Source of the DNA: Peptoclostridium acidaminophilum DSM 3953
Lineage (GTDB): Bacteria; Bacillota; Clostridia; Peptostreptococcales; Peptostreptococcaceae
Length of the DNA: 64,000 nucleotides
Direction of reading: 5' to 3'
NCBI RefSeq assembly: GCF_000597865.1
Contig: NZ_CP007452.1
Span: 1,929,183 to 1,993,182, forward strand
Both the position numbers and the translations under genes were made by a program. Each line of letters opens with the position of its first letter. Position 1 is the first letter of the stretch. The notes under the pieces were generated by a model, which saw only the letters and a program-made list of their open reading frames with translations, did not search any database and had not been told where the DNA came from. Positions 51,637-61,061 of the stretch are shown here, piece by piece.

Positions 51637-52872
51637 CTATTCTGTTCCTCCTTTCTTTTCGCTACTTACTTCCTTTTTTGCATAGGCTCCTAGGTCTTCG
51701 AGCTTAAGTAAGTTTCCGTTGGCCGCATACACATCTCCATGCTCGATGGTGTTCATGTCCTCCAACGCCCTCACATCATTGGGGCTTAAAAATCCGTTTT
51801 GAATACCTATGCTATAGCCTTGCATTCTCGATGCGTAGTCTCCCCGAAGCAGTCCATCTACGTTCAGCTTTATCAAGTACTCCTTCTTCTCGCCTGGAGA
51901 TAAAAGGGCTTTTTTCATGGCCATCTCCAAGCGGACCACCCAAGGATCTAGTGTGTATTTCACAAATTCCAGCGACTGCTGCTCTATGTTTGAAAAGCTG
52001 GACTTCTCAAGGTCACCGATCATGTGGGGCGGAATTCTAAAGATTCGGGCTATTTCGTTTATTTGAAACTTCCTGGTCTGCAGAAACTGTGCTTGCTCTG
52101 GAGGTATTCCAATGGGTTTAAAGCTCATGCCCTCCTCTAAAACAGCCACCTTGTGGGCATTCCCGCTTCCTCCATAAACGCTGTTCCAGCTGTCTCTAAC
52201 CCTAGCAGGATCCTTTAAAATTCCGGGATGTTCAAGTACTCCGCCAGGATTGGCCCCGTTGTTGAAAAAGGCTGCTCCATATTCCTCCGTAGCTATTGCC
52301 ATGCCTATGGCGTTTTTAGCCATAGCTATTGGCGAATATCCCACCAGACCGTCAAAACCAAGACCTGGAATGTGCAGCACTTCCCAATATCGAAGGATGT
52401 GCTCCCTGCCTTCCTTGCTATAGCTGTAATAAATTTCGCCATTATCACTTCTATGGACTGACATCTTATCAGGCATTAGAGGATACAGCGCCACTACTTT
52501 CCCCCTACCGTCCCTGATAATCTGAGCGTATGCATTCCCCCAAAGCAAAAGATGACCCATCAGTGTCTCTCTAAACACAAATGAAGTCATCTCCGGGTTT
52601 GGCTCATCGTGGAGCAGGTAGTATAGATAGTGGTCTGATGCTTTTTCCTTGCCTCTTTCTGTTCTTCTGTAGGTATGCAGTGGAAGTGATGCTATGGTTT
52701 CAGCCAAGATTCTCAAGCACGAATACACAGCAGTGGTTTGCATGGCCGTTCTTTCATTGACTATCTTGCCGCTTGATGTTGGCCCAAAGAAGAAGCTATA
52801 GGCGCTTTGCCACATTGTATTTGTCGGGTCTGCTCTCGACCTAAAAATCTTTGATAGTATTGGTATTTTCAA
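51637..52872 (-). CDS. HK97-family portal protein
   Basis: 411 residues. AVYSCLRILAETIASLPLHTY (~50-70) and the NEIARIFRIPPHMIGDLE motif (~265) are diagnostic of HK97-type portals. Forms the dodecameric DNA gate. Its stop abuts the protease start. Confidence 0.93.
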   Translation of the reverse strand: MKIPILSKIFRSRADPTNTMWQSAYSFFFGPTSSGKIVNERTAMQTTAVYSCLRILAETIASLPLHTYRRTERGKEKASDHYLYYLLHDEPNPEMTSFVFRETLMGHLLLWGNAYAQIIRDGRGKVVALYPLMPDKMSVHRSDNGEIYYSYSKEGREHILRYWEVLHIPGLGFDGLVGYSPIAMAKNAIGMAIATEEYGAAFFNNGANPGGVLEHPGILKDPARVRDSWNSVYGGSGNAHKVAVLEEGMSFKPIGIPPEQAQFLQTRKFQINEIARIFRIPPHMIGDLEKSSFSNIEQQSLEFVKYTLDPWVVRLEMAMKKALLSPGEKKEYLIKLNVDGLLRGDYASRMQGYSIGIQNGFLSPNDVRALEDMNTIEHGDVYAANGNLLKLEDLGAYAKKEVSSEKKGGTE

Positions 52873-52906
52873 CCGTCTTCACCTCCTGAAAATGAGTATG
52901 AAAAAA

Positions 52907-52925
52907 GCATCTACATAGTAGATGC
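52907..52925 (-). terminator. Terminator of the moron group before the portal gene
   Basis: GCATCTAC-N3-GTAGATGC followed on the minus strand by TTTTTT. Confidence 0.85.
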
Positions 52926-52958
52926 TCCAGATTATTTAAACTATTTTTTCAGCTTGTA

Positions 52959-53405
52959 TTAGTATTCATCCATGTCAGACATGTGTTCTACCATCAGATC
53001 ATCAAATTCTTCTTCTGTATAAAATTTATAATGTACATCCGTATCGTCAACTAAGTAATCGCACTCAGACAAATTAAATTCCTGAACGATCTTATCTACG
53101 ATTTGAGGTGTATTCAAAATTGGATTTAGGTAAACATAAAAAATATCTTTCTCAGTATTGTAGGTGACCCTGCCCCGGGGGTACAAGAAATATTCAACAT
53201 TTCGATATTGCTTAAGGAATTTTCCAAGTACAGTCCAAAACCTATCGTGCGAGCTCCAAGTCTTATAAACACCATAAACATCTGCTTCTGAATGTCTTAT
53301 GGAATCACTGACCACGGTTTCTTCTAGATAAAAAAACGGTCCGACTTTCCCTTCCTTTTCCATTTTAGCGCCCCATTTTTTATTATGAAATCCTAAAATA
53401 ATCAT
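52959..53405 (-). CDS. Hypothetical cargo protein
   Basis: 148 residues, acidic C terminus (DDLMVEHMSDMDEY), no recognised family. The beginning MIILGFHNKKWGAKM could start at either Met. It is the last gene of a cargo group (52959-54750) between terminase and portal, followed by a terminator. 53406-53519 shows no gene. Confidence 0.5.
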   Translation of the reverse strand: MIILGFHNKKWGAKMEKEGKVGPFFYLEETVVSDSIRHSEADVYGVYKTWSSHDRFWTVLGKFLKQYRNVEYFLYPRGRVTYNTEKDIFYVYLNPILNTPQIVDKIVQEFNLSECDYLVDDTDVHYKFYTEEEFDDLMVEHMSDMDEY

Positions 53406-53519
53406 ACATTTATAAGAATCCCATCTTTTTCATTACGACCGAAAGCCCAGGTCTCGGGTCGATCGATCATTACTCAGTATAAAATCAATCCAAAGAAATT
53501 TGCTGCTCAGCCAGATTTA

Positions 53520-53852
53520 TTATAAAATGTACCAGGCTTCATCATCATGTTCGTTGAAAGTACATTTTTTATTTTTTGGGATTATTCTTTGATTTTTCGC
53601 CATATCAGCTGCTACAGAACCAATCCAGCTTGATGGTATAGAATAACCTCCGGCATTAATAGTACCCCCAGAACTTGGATTAATTCCATCAGCAATTGCT
53701 TTTATTGTCGTAGCATTGGCTAACCCTAAAATTTCATGGCTGCATAGTGGCTTATCATCACTTGAATATTTCACCAGAATATCGACTATATCGTCCTGCA
53801 CATCTTTCAGTGTCCCTTGATTGCTAAGTGTATTGATTTGCGGATTGCTCAT
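53520..53852 (-). CDS. Hypothetical cargo protein
   Basis: 110 residues with AGGAGG before the ATG. Predicted helical, with a possible winged-helix segment (HEILGLANATTIKAIADGIN). It is 10 nt downstream of the DUF1413 gene and probably co-transcribed with it. Function unknown. Confidence 0.6.
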   Translation of the reverse strand: MSNPQINTLSNQGTLKDVQDDIVDILVKYSSDDKPLCSHEILGLANATTIKAIADGINPSSGGTINAGGYSIPSSWIGSVAADMAKNQRIIPKNKKCTFNEHDDEAWYIL

Positions 53853-53862
53853 AATTTACCTC

Positions 53863-54210
53863 CTATAATTTTACATACCACATCACATTAGACGAATCTT
53901 TCCCTTCTGCATTTACATTATTAATTGTTTTTTTCTCCACCTGATTATAATATGTTTTCCCAAGAGACAGCTTAATTCCCCTACCCATAGTCCATTCTGT
54001 CCCAAACAAAGACCTTATGGTGAACCGCGTTCCACTAGGTAGCGCATCCACTTTTTTGATTAACTTCGCGTAAGCGAGACTAAATTCATCATTCTCCAAT
54101 ACAATCCCTTTAATGTACAGCGGCACTGTCAATCCTGCCTTCGCTGCTTTTTTTTCAAGATCCTGGTATTGCTTGTCAGTAAAAAGTATTTGTACACTCT
54201 TATTATCCAT
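53863..54210 (-). CDS. DUF1413 domain protein
   Basis: 115 residues from ATG 54210 (AGAGGAACGG upstream). N-terminal half resembles a short ribbon-helix-helix-type segment (LFTDKQYQDLEKKAAKAGL). The C-terminal half has the DUF1413 core LPSGTRFTIRSLFGTEW and LGKTYYNQVE. Probably a small DNA-binding regulator; pairs with the next gene. Confidence 0.7.
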   Translation of the reverse strand: MDNKSVQILFTDKQYQDLEKKAAKAGLTVPLYIKGIVLENDEFSLAYAKLIKKVDALPSGTRFTIRSLFGTEWTMGRGIKLSLGKTYYNQVEKKTINNVNAEGKDSSNVMWYVKL

Positions 54211-54326
54211 AAATCCCGTTCCTCTACTGTATAATATTAATTCTCTTAATTTCATTGTACAGTAGATATTCTGATTGTCAATATATTTATTCTGAAATTA
54301 ATTATTCAGTATTAATTGATTTTGAG

Positions 54327-54473
54327 TTACAAAACCGGGGTTCCTTGGTCATCGTATACATTGGTTTTCCGTTCGGTCCGTAGCGATCGGTCAAAAGTCA
54401 TAATCATTTCCACAGCGCCGTCAATCTCCTTAACGGACTCCCCATTGTCCTTCTTGATGTTCCCGGCGGGGTC
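54327..54473 (-). pseudogene. C-terminal fragment of a second terminase large-subunit gene
   Basis: Minus-strand reading DPAGNIKKDNGESVKEIDG, AVEMIMTFDRSLRTERK, then TNVYDDQGTPVL and stop. It aligns with the last ~48 residues of the intact terminase at 54765 (DPAGNVKPDKAKSTEKIDG, AVAMIMALDRSIRNENK, SVYNERGILVL). A divergent tail of a related terminase gene was left when the moron group was recombined in. Confidence 0.8.
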
Positions 54474-54495
54474 TCAAGTTAGGCTTTATTTAAAA

Positions 54496-54750
54496 TTACA
54501 TCTCCTTTTTTGCCAAGTCTGACAAAATATATAAACCATTACCTATGGAAACAAATAATTTTTTGTACGTCTGGCTATGCTCATCAGATGCTCCATTCGG
54601 AAGCAAAACAGCGATATACTTCTCAGATGGATTCCAACCTCTATTTTTAGCGAAATCTCGAACATCTTTTGTGCAGAAAGGTTCATTTATCTCCCCATTT
54701 TTAACGGCTGCAACAAACTCAATATTTAAACCTCGTCCATATTTAGCCAT
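54496..54750 (-). CDS. Hypothetical cargo protein after the terminase gene
   Basis: 84 residues from ATG 54750 (GAGGAG upstream). Starts MAKYGRGLNIEFVAAVKNGE; no family recognised. Located between two terminase C-terminal sequences, so it arrived with the recombined cassette. Confidence 0.55.
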   Translation of the reverse strand: MAKYGRGLNIEFVAAVKNGEINEPFCTKDVRDFAKNRGWNPSEKYIAVLLPNGASDEHSQTYKKLFVSIGNGLYILSDLAKKEM

Positions 54751-54764
54751 ATCCTTTACTCCTC

Positions 54765-56312
54765 TCACAACACTAATATACCCCGCTCATTATACACCGA
54801 TTCCTTGTTCTCATTCCTTATCGATCTATCCAAGGCCATAATCATGGCTACTGCTCCATCTATTTTTTCAGTGGATTTTGCTTTATCCGGCTTAACATTC
54901 CCAGCAGGGTCTGTTCTGACATGTATGTTGTCCATCATCCAGGAAAGTACTGGTTGCCCTCCATGAGCTATTCTGTTTTCCATGGTCAGTTTCATTAATT
55001 CCTTGGTTGGCGGAGACATGTCCTTAAAACCCTGACCAAAAGGAACCACAGTGAAGCCCAGTCCCTCAAGGTTTTGTACCATCTGCACAGCTCCCCAACG
55101 GTCAAAGGCTATTTCCTTGATGTTGTATTTCATACCCAATTCCTCTATGAATTTCTCTATAAAACCATAGTGGATTACATTCCCTTCTGTTGTATGTAAT
55201 TGCCCCTGCTGCTTCCAGACATCGTATGGCACATGATCCCGTCTGACCCTCAGCCTTAAGTTCTCCTCCGGAATCCAAAAGTGAGGCATAACGTAGAATT
55301 TGTCATCTCCGGGTATTGGCGGGAATACCAGAACAAATGCTGTTATGTCGTTGGAGCTTGAAAGGTCCAGCCCTCCATAGCACTCCCTGCCTCTTAGCTT
55401 TTCTGCATCCACAGGAAAAGAGCACTTCTCCCAAATGTCCATCGGCATCCAGCGGACAGATTGCTTCACCCACTGGTTGAGTCTAAGCTGTCTAAAGAGG
55501 TTTTCTTCCGCAGGATTCTCCTTTGCGCTTATGAATGCTGCTCTTACCTTTTCTATGTCAATCGTATGGTCGAGAGAGGGATTCGCCTTGTACCAGTTCC
55601 TCTCGTCCGACCAGTCGTCATCGTCTGCTATTCCGTATATGACCGGGTAAAATGTAAGGTCGTTCTTTTTGCCTCTCAAGATGTCCTCTGCCTTTTGATG
55701 GACCTCGTAGCAAATTGAGTTCCTGTCATTCCCGGCTGTGGTTATCAAGAAGAACAGAGGCTGCTTTCTGGCATCCCCTGAGCCCTTGGTCATTACATCG
55801 TATAGATTCCTGTTTGGCTGGGCATGAAGCTCGTCGAATATGACTCCATGAACGTTGAGCCCATGCTTTGTGTAGGCTTCGGCTGAAAGCACCTGATAGA
55901 AACTTCCTGTCGGCATGTAGACAAGCCGCTTTTGCGAGATGACCGGCTTTATTCTTTTCTTTAGAGCCGGACACTGGTCCACCATGTCTACCGCCACGTC
56001 GAAAACTATCGAGGCCTGCTGCCTATCAGCAGCACAACCATAAACCTCCGCTCCCCACTCGCCGTCTCCGCAAGTCATATAAAGGGCCACAGCGGCTGCG
56101 ATTTCACTCTTGCCGTTTTTCTTTGGTATCTCAACGTAGGCTGTATTGTACTGCCTGTAGCCATCTTCCTTTACCGTGCCGAATATGTCTCTTATGATTT
56201 TGTCCTGCCACGGCAGCAAGTCGAATGGCACACCGTGCCATACTCCCTTAGTGTGCTTTAGCGCATTTATAAAATTAACGGCTCTGTCTGCCTTGATATT
56301 ATCGTACATCAT
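54765..56312 (-). CDS. Terminase large subunit
   Basis: 515 residues. ATPase: IPKKNGKSEIAAAVALY (~68-84, Walker A-like) and GVIFDELHA (Walker B, ~185). Nuclease domain: YGGLDLSSSNDITAF (first acidic, ~330), then IDGAVAMIMALDR near the end. Cuts and packages phage DNA at the portal. Overlaps the small subunit by 4 nt. Confidence 0.94.
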   Translation of the reverse strand: MMYDNIKADRAVNFINALKHTKGVWHGVPFDLLPWQDKIIRDIFGTVKEDGYRQYNTAYVEIPKKNGKSEIAAAVALYMTCGDGEWGAEVYGCAADRQQASIVFDVAVDMVDQCPALKKRIKPVISQKRLVYMPTGSFYQVLSAEAYTKHGLNVHGVIFDELHAQPNRNLYDVMTKGSGDARKQPLFFLITTAGNDRNSICYEVHQKAEDILRGKKNDLTFYPVIYGIADDDDWSDERNWYKANPSLDHTIDIEKVRAAFISAKENPAEENLFRQLRLNQWVKQSVRWMPMDIWEKCSFPVDAEKLRGRECYGGLDLSSSNDITAFVLVFPPIPGDDKFYVMPHFWIPEENLRLRVRRDHVPYDVWKQQGQLHTTEGNVIHYGFIEKFIEELGMKYNIKEIAFDRWGAVQMVQNLEGLGFTVVPFGQGFKDMSPPTKELMKLTMENRIAHGGQPVLSWMMDNIHVRTDPAGNVKPDKAKSTEKIDGAVAMIMALDRSIRNENKESVYNERGILVL

Positions 56313-56782
56313 TTGACCACCCTCAGTATTTCCTCCATAGGATCATTGCTTTCAGACTGGACCGTATTTACGTTTATCCTTGATCTTGCAGAAGGCGTAA
56401 GGCCGAACTCCGAACAAAAGTCCTTCATTATCTTCAGGTATGTCTGGGCTATGGATACCTGGGGGACCTGTTGTATGTAGCCAGACGGAGTTTTAAAAAT
56501 AGTCCCGTGCTTTGAGAGGAATTCCTCCGCTTCCTTCCACCTTGCGTACGCTTGGCAATAGCCCGCAAATGCCGCAGCATCTACTTGAGTAAGCACTCCT
56601 ATGGTCTCAAGTACCTTGCACATACGCCGCCATTCCTTTTTAGCTTCCGGCTCCAGCCATGACGGACACTTCGGGGCCTTCTTTTCAGGCCTTGGTTCAT
56701 ATTCGTTTAATGGTCTTTTTCCTGGATTCCCCTCAAGGACTTTTAATCCTGAGGGTTTAGGTTTTCTTCCTCTTACCGCCAT
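56309..56782 (-). CDS. Terminase small subunit (P27 family)
   Basis: 157 residues from ATG 56782 (GGAGGTG upstream). RGRKPKPSGLKVLEGNPGKR is the family N terminus, then LTQVDAAAFAGYCQAYARW and LKIMKDFCSEFGLTPSARSR. Recognises the packaging site. Confidence 0.93.
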   Translation of the reverse strand: MAVRGRKPKPSGLKVLEGNPGKRPLNEYEPRPEKKAPKCPSWLEPEAKKEWRRMCKVLETIGVLTQVDAAAFAGYCQAYARWKEAEEFLSKHGTIFKTPSGYIQQVPQVSIAQTYLKIMKDFCSEFGLTPSARSRINVNTVQSESNDPMEEILRVVK

Positions 56783-56841
56783 GCTTTCACCTCCAATAAA
56801 AAAGAGCCCATCTTCCGACAAGCTCATTTTCAAAATTTCAT

Positions 56842-57054
56842 TTAGCCTTTAATTCCCTTAAAATTGTAGTTTCCTTTTTTTATCTCCTCGTGTTCCGCTC
56901 TTCTTGCCTCGTCATAGTCGCTGCCAAGCATTTCTTTTTCCTTGCATTCCATGCAAATGCAGTCAGTATTCAGCATCGACATTATTCTTCCGCTCTCCAG
57001 GCTCCCTTTGCACCTGTCGCAAAATTTCTGTGTGAAGAAGGTGTCTTTATTCAT
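56842..57054 (-). CDS. Small zinc-ribbon phage protein
   Basis: 70 residues from ATG 57054 (GGGAGGAAGG upstream). CxxC pairs FCDRCKGSLESGR and CICMECKEKE form a zinc ribbon; C-terminal half is charged helix. Overlaps the stop of the gene at 57047 by 8 nt. Role unknown. Confidence 0.7.
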   Translation of the reverse strand: MNKDTFFTQKFCDRCKGSLESGRIMSMLNTDCICMECKEKEMLGSDYDEARRAEHEEIKKGNYNFKGIKG

Positions 57055-57784
57055 ACCTTCCTCCCTCCGTCCTGAACGCGCCGCTGCCCTCGAGATTAGC
57101 AAGCAATGTCTTTCTTATAGTTTTATACTCGCTGCCGTTCATTCCAAGCCTTATCAGCCAAGTCCTTAAAGCGTATTTGGGGTTATCATCCTGTGAAAGT
57201 TTAAATGACGAATGCTTTAGCGCTTTTGCATTCTTGTTTACAAGGTCCATCAAGACTGTAAAAGCCTCCAACTTTTCCCGGTCTGGATTTTCAATCATAA
57301 GCCTGAAGACCACCATTCCATTTTCAAAATCAAAACTTATCCCAGGGCAGCCATCCTCTCCCACCTCAAGAAGTGCTTCCTTGAAGTCCTCAATTGAGAC
57401 TATTTCTTTATGGCTTAACTTTTCAGCCAAGCCTTCAGCTATAAAGATGTCTCTTAGATTAAATGCTCTGGCAATCAACCTCTGCTTGCTTGAGAGCATA
57501 TTCACTAAGTTTCGTAGGCTCCCTCCCGTATGCCCTTCAAAGAGAAGTGCAACCTCTACTCCGCTAATGCCGGAACTTTCTTGCTCAGCCGCTTCAGCTT
57601 CCTCGTTTAGAATCCTATCCAAACTTACCACTTCTCCTCTCGAGTTCTTTATCAAGCCTTCCGTATCAAGCGTGTAGGTTTCCCCTGGGGCTTCAACTTC
57701 GTATGCGAAACTTGGCGGACCCAGATACTTTGCCTTGATGTTAAAATACTCCTCGAGCGCCTTTACGATTTCTTTTCTGTTCAT
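57047..57784 (-). CDS. Phage protein sharing its C-terminal domain with the neighbouring amidoligase
   Basis: 245 residues from ATG 57784 (GGGAGGG upstream). The N-terminal ~130 residues show no signature. The last ~45 residues (NPKYALRTWLIRLGMNGSEY and KTIRKTLLANLEGSGAFR) match the end of the broken amidoligase gene at 58378 almost residue for residue. The shared domain suggests a common binding partner. Upstream promoter element copy 1. Confidence 0.6.
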   Translation of the reverse strand: MNRKEIVKALEEYFNIKAKYLGPPSFAYEVEAPGETYTLDTEGLIKNSRGEVVSLDRILNEEAEAAEQESSGISGVEVALLFEGHTGGSLRNLVNMLSSKQRLIARAFNLRDIFIAEGLAEKLSHKEIVSIEDFKEALLEVGEDGCPGISFDFENGMVVFRLMIENPDREKLEAFTVLMDLVNKNAKALKHSSFKLSQDDNPKYALRTWLIRLGMNGSEYKTIRKTLLANLEGSGAFRTEGGRYE

Positions 57785-57811
57785 TCTAATCCCTCCCGTG
57801 TCTTTGATTAC

Positions 57812-57846
57812 TACATTAATCACTCTAAACACAGGCAATAGCAAGT
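57812..57846 (-). promoter_or_regulatory. Conserved early-gene promoter element, copy 1
   Basis: Minus strand: TTGCTATTGCCTGTGTTTAG then AGTGATTAATG, ~35 nt before an ATG. The same 32-nt block stands before 62740 and 63365. TTGCTA and GATTAA are 17 nt apart, so it can act as a sigma-70-type promoter. Confidence 0.6.
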
Positions 57847-57868
57847 CATTTATGATTATGCACCGAGC

Positions 57869-58312
57869 TTATTTTCTGCTTGAAACTCTAAGCGCATCTT
57901 CAAGGATGCTCTTAGCAAATCCGGCACTCATGTAGCCCTGGAGTATTGTGTCGTAATAGAGCTGGCTTGGCGCCCCAAGCACTCTGCCTCCGTTCATGAT
58001 ATAGACCATGGCTTTCATGCGCTCTTCATTTACGAATACATCCATCCACTCCTTCCGGTAGAAAAACGGATAGCCTTCATATCTATCAAGTATCTCCTCG
58101 TCGCTTTCTTCAAGCTGCCAAATCAGAACTGGCACTTTGCCTCCCTCTTGCTTTTCAATTGTGGCTACTGCCCTTCCACTGCCACCTCTGAATAGAAGCT
58201 GATAGTCTTCTATTGTACTCTCGCCTACAATCTTGGCGCTCGGGCATCGCTGAGCCATTTGCTCTATGTTGAGGTTGCTGCCGTATGCGATATATAGTGT
58301 CTTTTCGTTCAT
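57869..58312 (-). CDS. Gamma-glutamylcyclotransferase (AIG2/GGCT-like)
   Basis: 147 residues from ATG 58312 (GAGGAGG upstream). YIAYGSNLNIEQMAQRCP is the GGCT substrate loop. The catalytic Glu is in ILDRYEGYPFFY (~80). Releases pyroglutamate from gamma-glutamyl amides or amines. It lies just downstream of an amidoligase gene; amidoligase-GGCT pairs are a known phage theme. Confidence 0.85.
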   Translation of the reverse strand: MNEKTLYIAYGSNLNIEQMAQRCPSAKIVGESTIEDYQLLFRGGSGRAVATIEKQEGGKVPVLIWQLEESDEEILDRYEGYPFFYRKEWMDVFVNEERMKAMVYIMNGGRVLGAPSQLYYDTILQGYMSAGFAKSILEDALRVSSRK

Positions 58313-58377
58313 GACTAATGTCCTCCTCTTTAAGCGCAATCAGGGGCGAACTGTGCGCCCCCTGTGCCCTTTTATCT

Positions 58378-58963
58378 TCACGCTGCAGGTGTTTGTCGCC
58401 ATGCTATGTCGCCTTCGAGATTCGCCAAAAGGTGCTTTCTGGCTGTTTTGAATTCGTCTCCGATAAGGCCAAGCCTAAGCAGCCAGGTCCTGAAGGTGTA
58501 TTTGGGGTTGTCGGTTATCGTCTTGGCCCTGCTGGCTGATTTTTGAGTCAGCGCCTGATGGCTTATCGCCAGGCAAAACTGTATATACGCTTTTATCTTG
58601 CCGGCGTGCCTAATGTCGCTGTTGAACATTCTAAACTCTATGGTTCCCTTTTGAAAAACACTGTGGAGGTTCAGGGCGTGGTAGCGGCTTTCGTGGTAAT
58701 GCTGTCTGCTGCCGTCTCCGCCGTGGTACCAAAGGCTTTTTACATCGCTTAATGTCTGGGGCTTCTTGCGGTTGATTTCTTCTATGAAGCTCTCGTCAAC
58801 CTTTTTGCAGTAGCGGCGTGCCCTGCCTTCTTCCACTGCCAGAGCTTTGAATATGAGGTCCTCTTTGCTTGCCATTATGTTGGCTATGTTCCTAAGGCTC
58901 TTGGCATTGTGGGGAGCCGCGTTTATGTGGATATGTATGTTATGTGAAGCTTCACATAAGATA
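58378..58963 (-). pseudogene. Amidoligase gene, 3' part (interrupted by RIT element)
   Basis: The frame is open from the RIT end through IHIHINAAPHNAKSLRNIAN to the stop at 58378. It contains FRMFNSDIRHAGKIKAYIQF, typical of phage amidoligases. Its 5' part (start, MKTQSFGIEIEF) is at 62432-62740. Removing the element restores HIH after SCGI, giving an intact ~300-residue enzyme. Confidence 0.85.
58941..58958. repeat. 18-bp perfect palindrome at the RIT junction
   Basis: TATGTGAAGCTTCACATA lies between the left inverted repeat and the amidoligase sequence. It has no counterpart on the other side. Confidence 0.8.
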
Positions 58964-58993
58964 CATTATGCCAAGAAGTACGTTATGCTGAGT
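58964..58993. repeat. Left terminal inverted repeat of the RIT element
   Basis: Exact reverse complement of 62402-62431 over 30 bp. Confidence 0.95.
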
Positions 58994-59052
58994 CAATGGC
59001 GGCAAGCCGCGTAGCAAGCGGCTTAACCGTCAAATAACTTTGCATAACATTT

Positions 59053-60078
59053 TCACTTACCAAGAGAACTCAGCCATTTCATTAGTTCAACATCTTCTGC
59101 CCATGGTGATTGCTGGCTCTGCTGCGGCATAACCGTAGCTGCCGCTTTCTGCAAGGCTGTCCGTTTCATTTCGGAGTCTGCCCTTGCATAAATTTCCGTG
59201 GTTTTGATACTGGCATGACCCAGCCAGTCGCGGATATATACGAGATTCACCCCGGCTTGAAGCAAATGCATGGCCTTGCTGTGCCGGAGCATATGCGGCG
59301 ACACTATGGTTGGGATAATGCTTGCATTTTTCTCACGGGCGACGGACACGTATTTGCTGAGGACATAAGCAACACCCGCCCGTGTCAGTTTTTCGGCATT
59401 ATGACCGACAAACAGCGGATGATCTGACTTTTCCGGAGCATCTAAACCCCAAGCAGACAAGTACTTCACGAGATGATCTGTCATTTCTGAGGAAAGTGGG
59501 CATTGCCGCGCTTTTCGGCCTTTGCCAAAGAGCGTCACAACTGGCGGCGCAGCCAGACGCAAATCTTTCGGTCTTAACTCTATGAGTTCACTGACGCGTG
59601 CACCTGTGTCATAGAGGAGACCGAGTAAGGCGAGATCGCGCATTCCGTAAACTGTTGAAGTATTCGGCATAGACAGAATAGTTTTTACCGCGTCCACCGT
59701 CAGATAATTCACGGTTGGCTTTACTGTTCTTTTTACCGGGATGCTGAGCACTTGCTGGCACTGAAGCATCATATCCGGCTTTTCGCTCTGCAAATACCGG
59801 AAAAAGGCGTGAATTCCGGCAAGTCGGTGATTTCGTGTGGACACGGCGTTGCCCTGCACAGTTTCAAGCCATGACAGAAAGCCCTCAACAAATGATTTGT
59901 CAACATCCGCAAGGGTCAGCCGTTCCAGGCGAATGCCTTCCTGCGTATCAGCAAAGCGAAGCAGGAGCTTAAACGTATCTCTGTACGCGCGGACAGTATT
60001 TTCGCTGGCATTGCATTGCCCGGGAAGATAAGCGGACAAGTATTTTGTCAGCGCGTAAGCAAAATCCGAAGGTTTCAT
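59053..60078 (-). CDS. Tyrosine recombinase, third gene of the RIT trio
   Basis: 341 residues. N-terminal SAM-like core-binding domain (~5-105). Catalytic residues: Arg in DTGARVSELIEL (~165), HMLRHSKAM (HxxR, ~263-266), LGHASIKTTEIYARA (His and nucleophile Tyr, ~285-295). The 4-nt overlap with the previous gene indicates coupling. Confidence 0.9.
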   Translation of the reverse strand: MKPSDFAYALTKYLSAYLPGQCNASENTVRAYRDTFKLLLRFADTQEGIRLERLTLADVDKSFVEGFLSWLETVQGNAVSTRNHRLAGIHAFFRYLQSEKPDMMLQCQQVLSIPVKRTVKPTVNYLTVDAVKTILSMPNTSTVYGMRDLALLGLLYDTGARVSELIELRPKDLRLAAPPVVTLFGKGRKARQCPLSSEMTDHLVKYLSAWGLDAPEKSDHPLFVGHNAEKLTRAGVAYVLSKYVSVAREKNASIIPTIVSPHMLRHSKAMHLLQAGVNLVYIRDWLGHASIKTTEIYARADSEMKRTALQKAAATVMPQQSQQSPWAEDVELMKWLSSLGK

Positions 60079-61061
60079 TGTTCCACCTCCAAATCCGCCG
60101 GTAGCATGTTCCCATAAACGCGCTGAAGCTGTTCGAGGATTTCGGGGTGAACCGTCGCAGTCATGCGAAGATATTTCTCGGTCACGGAAATATTCTCATG
60201 TCCCAAATACATGGACAGCACTGGAATCGCACAATACAAATCCATGCCGTCCTTGGCCATTTTTCGCAGGCTGTGAACGGCGAACGTGTGCCGGAGATCG
60301 TGTACGCGCGGCCCCTTGCCCCGTCCTCGGTGCGGGATACCTGCTTCAAAGAGGAACCTGCGAAACCACGAATAAATCGTAAACGTTTCAACGCAGCCAC
60401 CGTATTTGTTCGGAAAGAAATATGCGGTATCCGGGCACAGGAGTCCCATCCGCTTAGAATACGCGCGGCATCTGTCAGCAAGGGAATCTGACATTGGCAC
60501 CAGACGATCCTTTTCGTTCTTTGCGTTCAAGATGGTCAGCATACCGTCGTCCAGCGAAACATCACATTTTTTGAGATGACACGCCTCGCCACTCCGCAGA
60601 CCACAGCCGTAAAGAAGTCGGATGATCATCGGCATCACTTCATGGATAAATGGTGATATAGTGCAAGGTGTCATTTGGTCGGTAGCATGAAAAATCGCCT
60701 TCAATTCCTCTGCGGCGAAGATGTACGGTGCATAACTTTGTGACACCGTGTTCTTCCGAACTGGCAAAACATATGCCTCCAGACCGCATGACGAAAGAAA
60801 CAGTGCGAACTGACGGATTGCAGAACAACGGAGATGTTGGCTTTTGGCTGCTTCCCTGGCTCGTTTTTCAATCCACTGTTTTGTTAATTCTTTTGTCAAC
60901 GTCGGTTCGGTAATTTTCTGTTCCACACAAAAAACATCAAAGCGGCGAAGCTGGTGTTCTTCTGCGCTGTAGCTGTATCCAAATGCTCGTTTTTGCGTGA
61001 TGAATGCCTCAATATGCGCCGCAAACGGGCTTTGGAAGGAAGTTTTGCATGGTTTCATCAT
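60075..61061 (-). CDS. Tyrosine recombinase, second gene of the RIT trio
   Basis: 328 residues. Catalytic set: GCGLRSGEACHL, HDLRHTFAVHSL, LGHENISVTEKYLRM. GGAGGTG before the ATG. Overlaps both neighbours by 4 nt. Confidence 0.9.
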   Translation of the reverse strand: MMKPCKTSFQSPFAAHIEAFITQKRAFGYSYSAEEHQLRRFDVFCVEQKITEPTLTKELTKQWIEKRAREAAKSQHLRCSAIRQFALFLSSCGLEAYVLPVRKNTVSQSYAPYIFAAEELKAIFHATDQMTPCTISPFIHEVMPMIIRLLYGCGLRSGEACHLKKCDVSLDDGMLTILNAKNEKDRLVPMSDSLADRCRAYSKRMGLLCPDTAYFFPNKYGGCVETFTIYSWFRRFLFEAGIPHRGRGKGPRVHDLRHTFAVHSLRKMAKDGMDLYCAIPVLSMYLGHENISVTEKYLRMTATVHPEILEQLQRVYGNMLPADLEVEQ

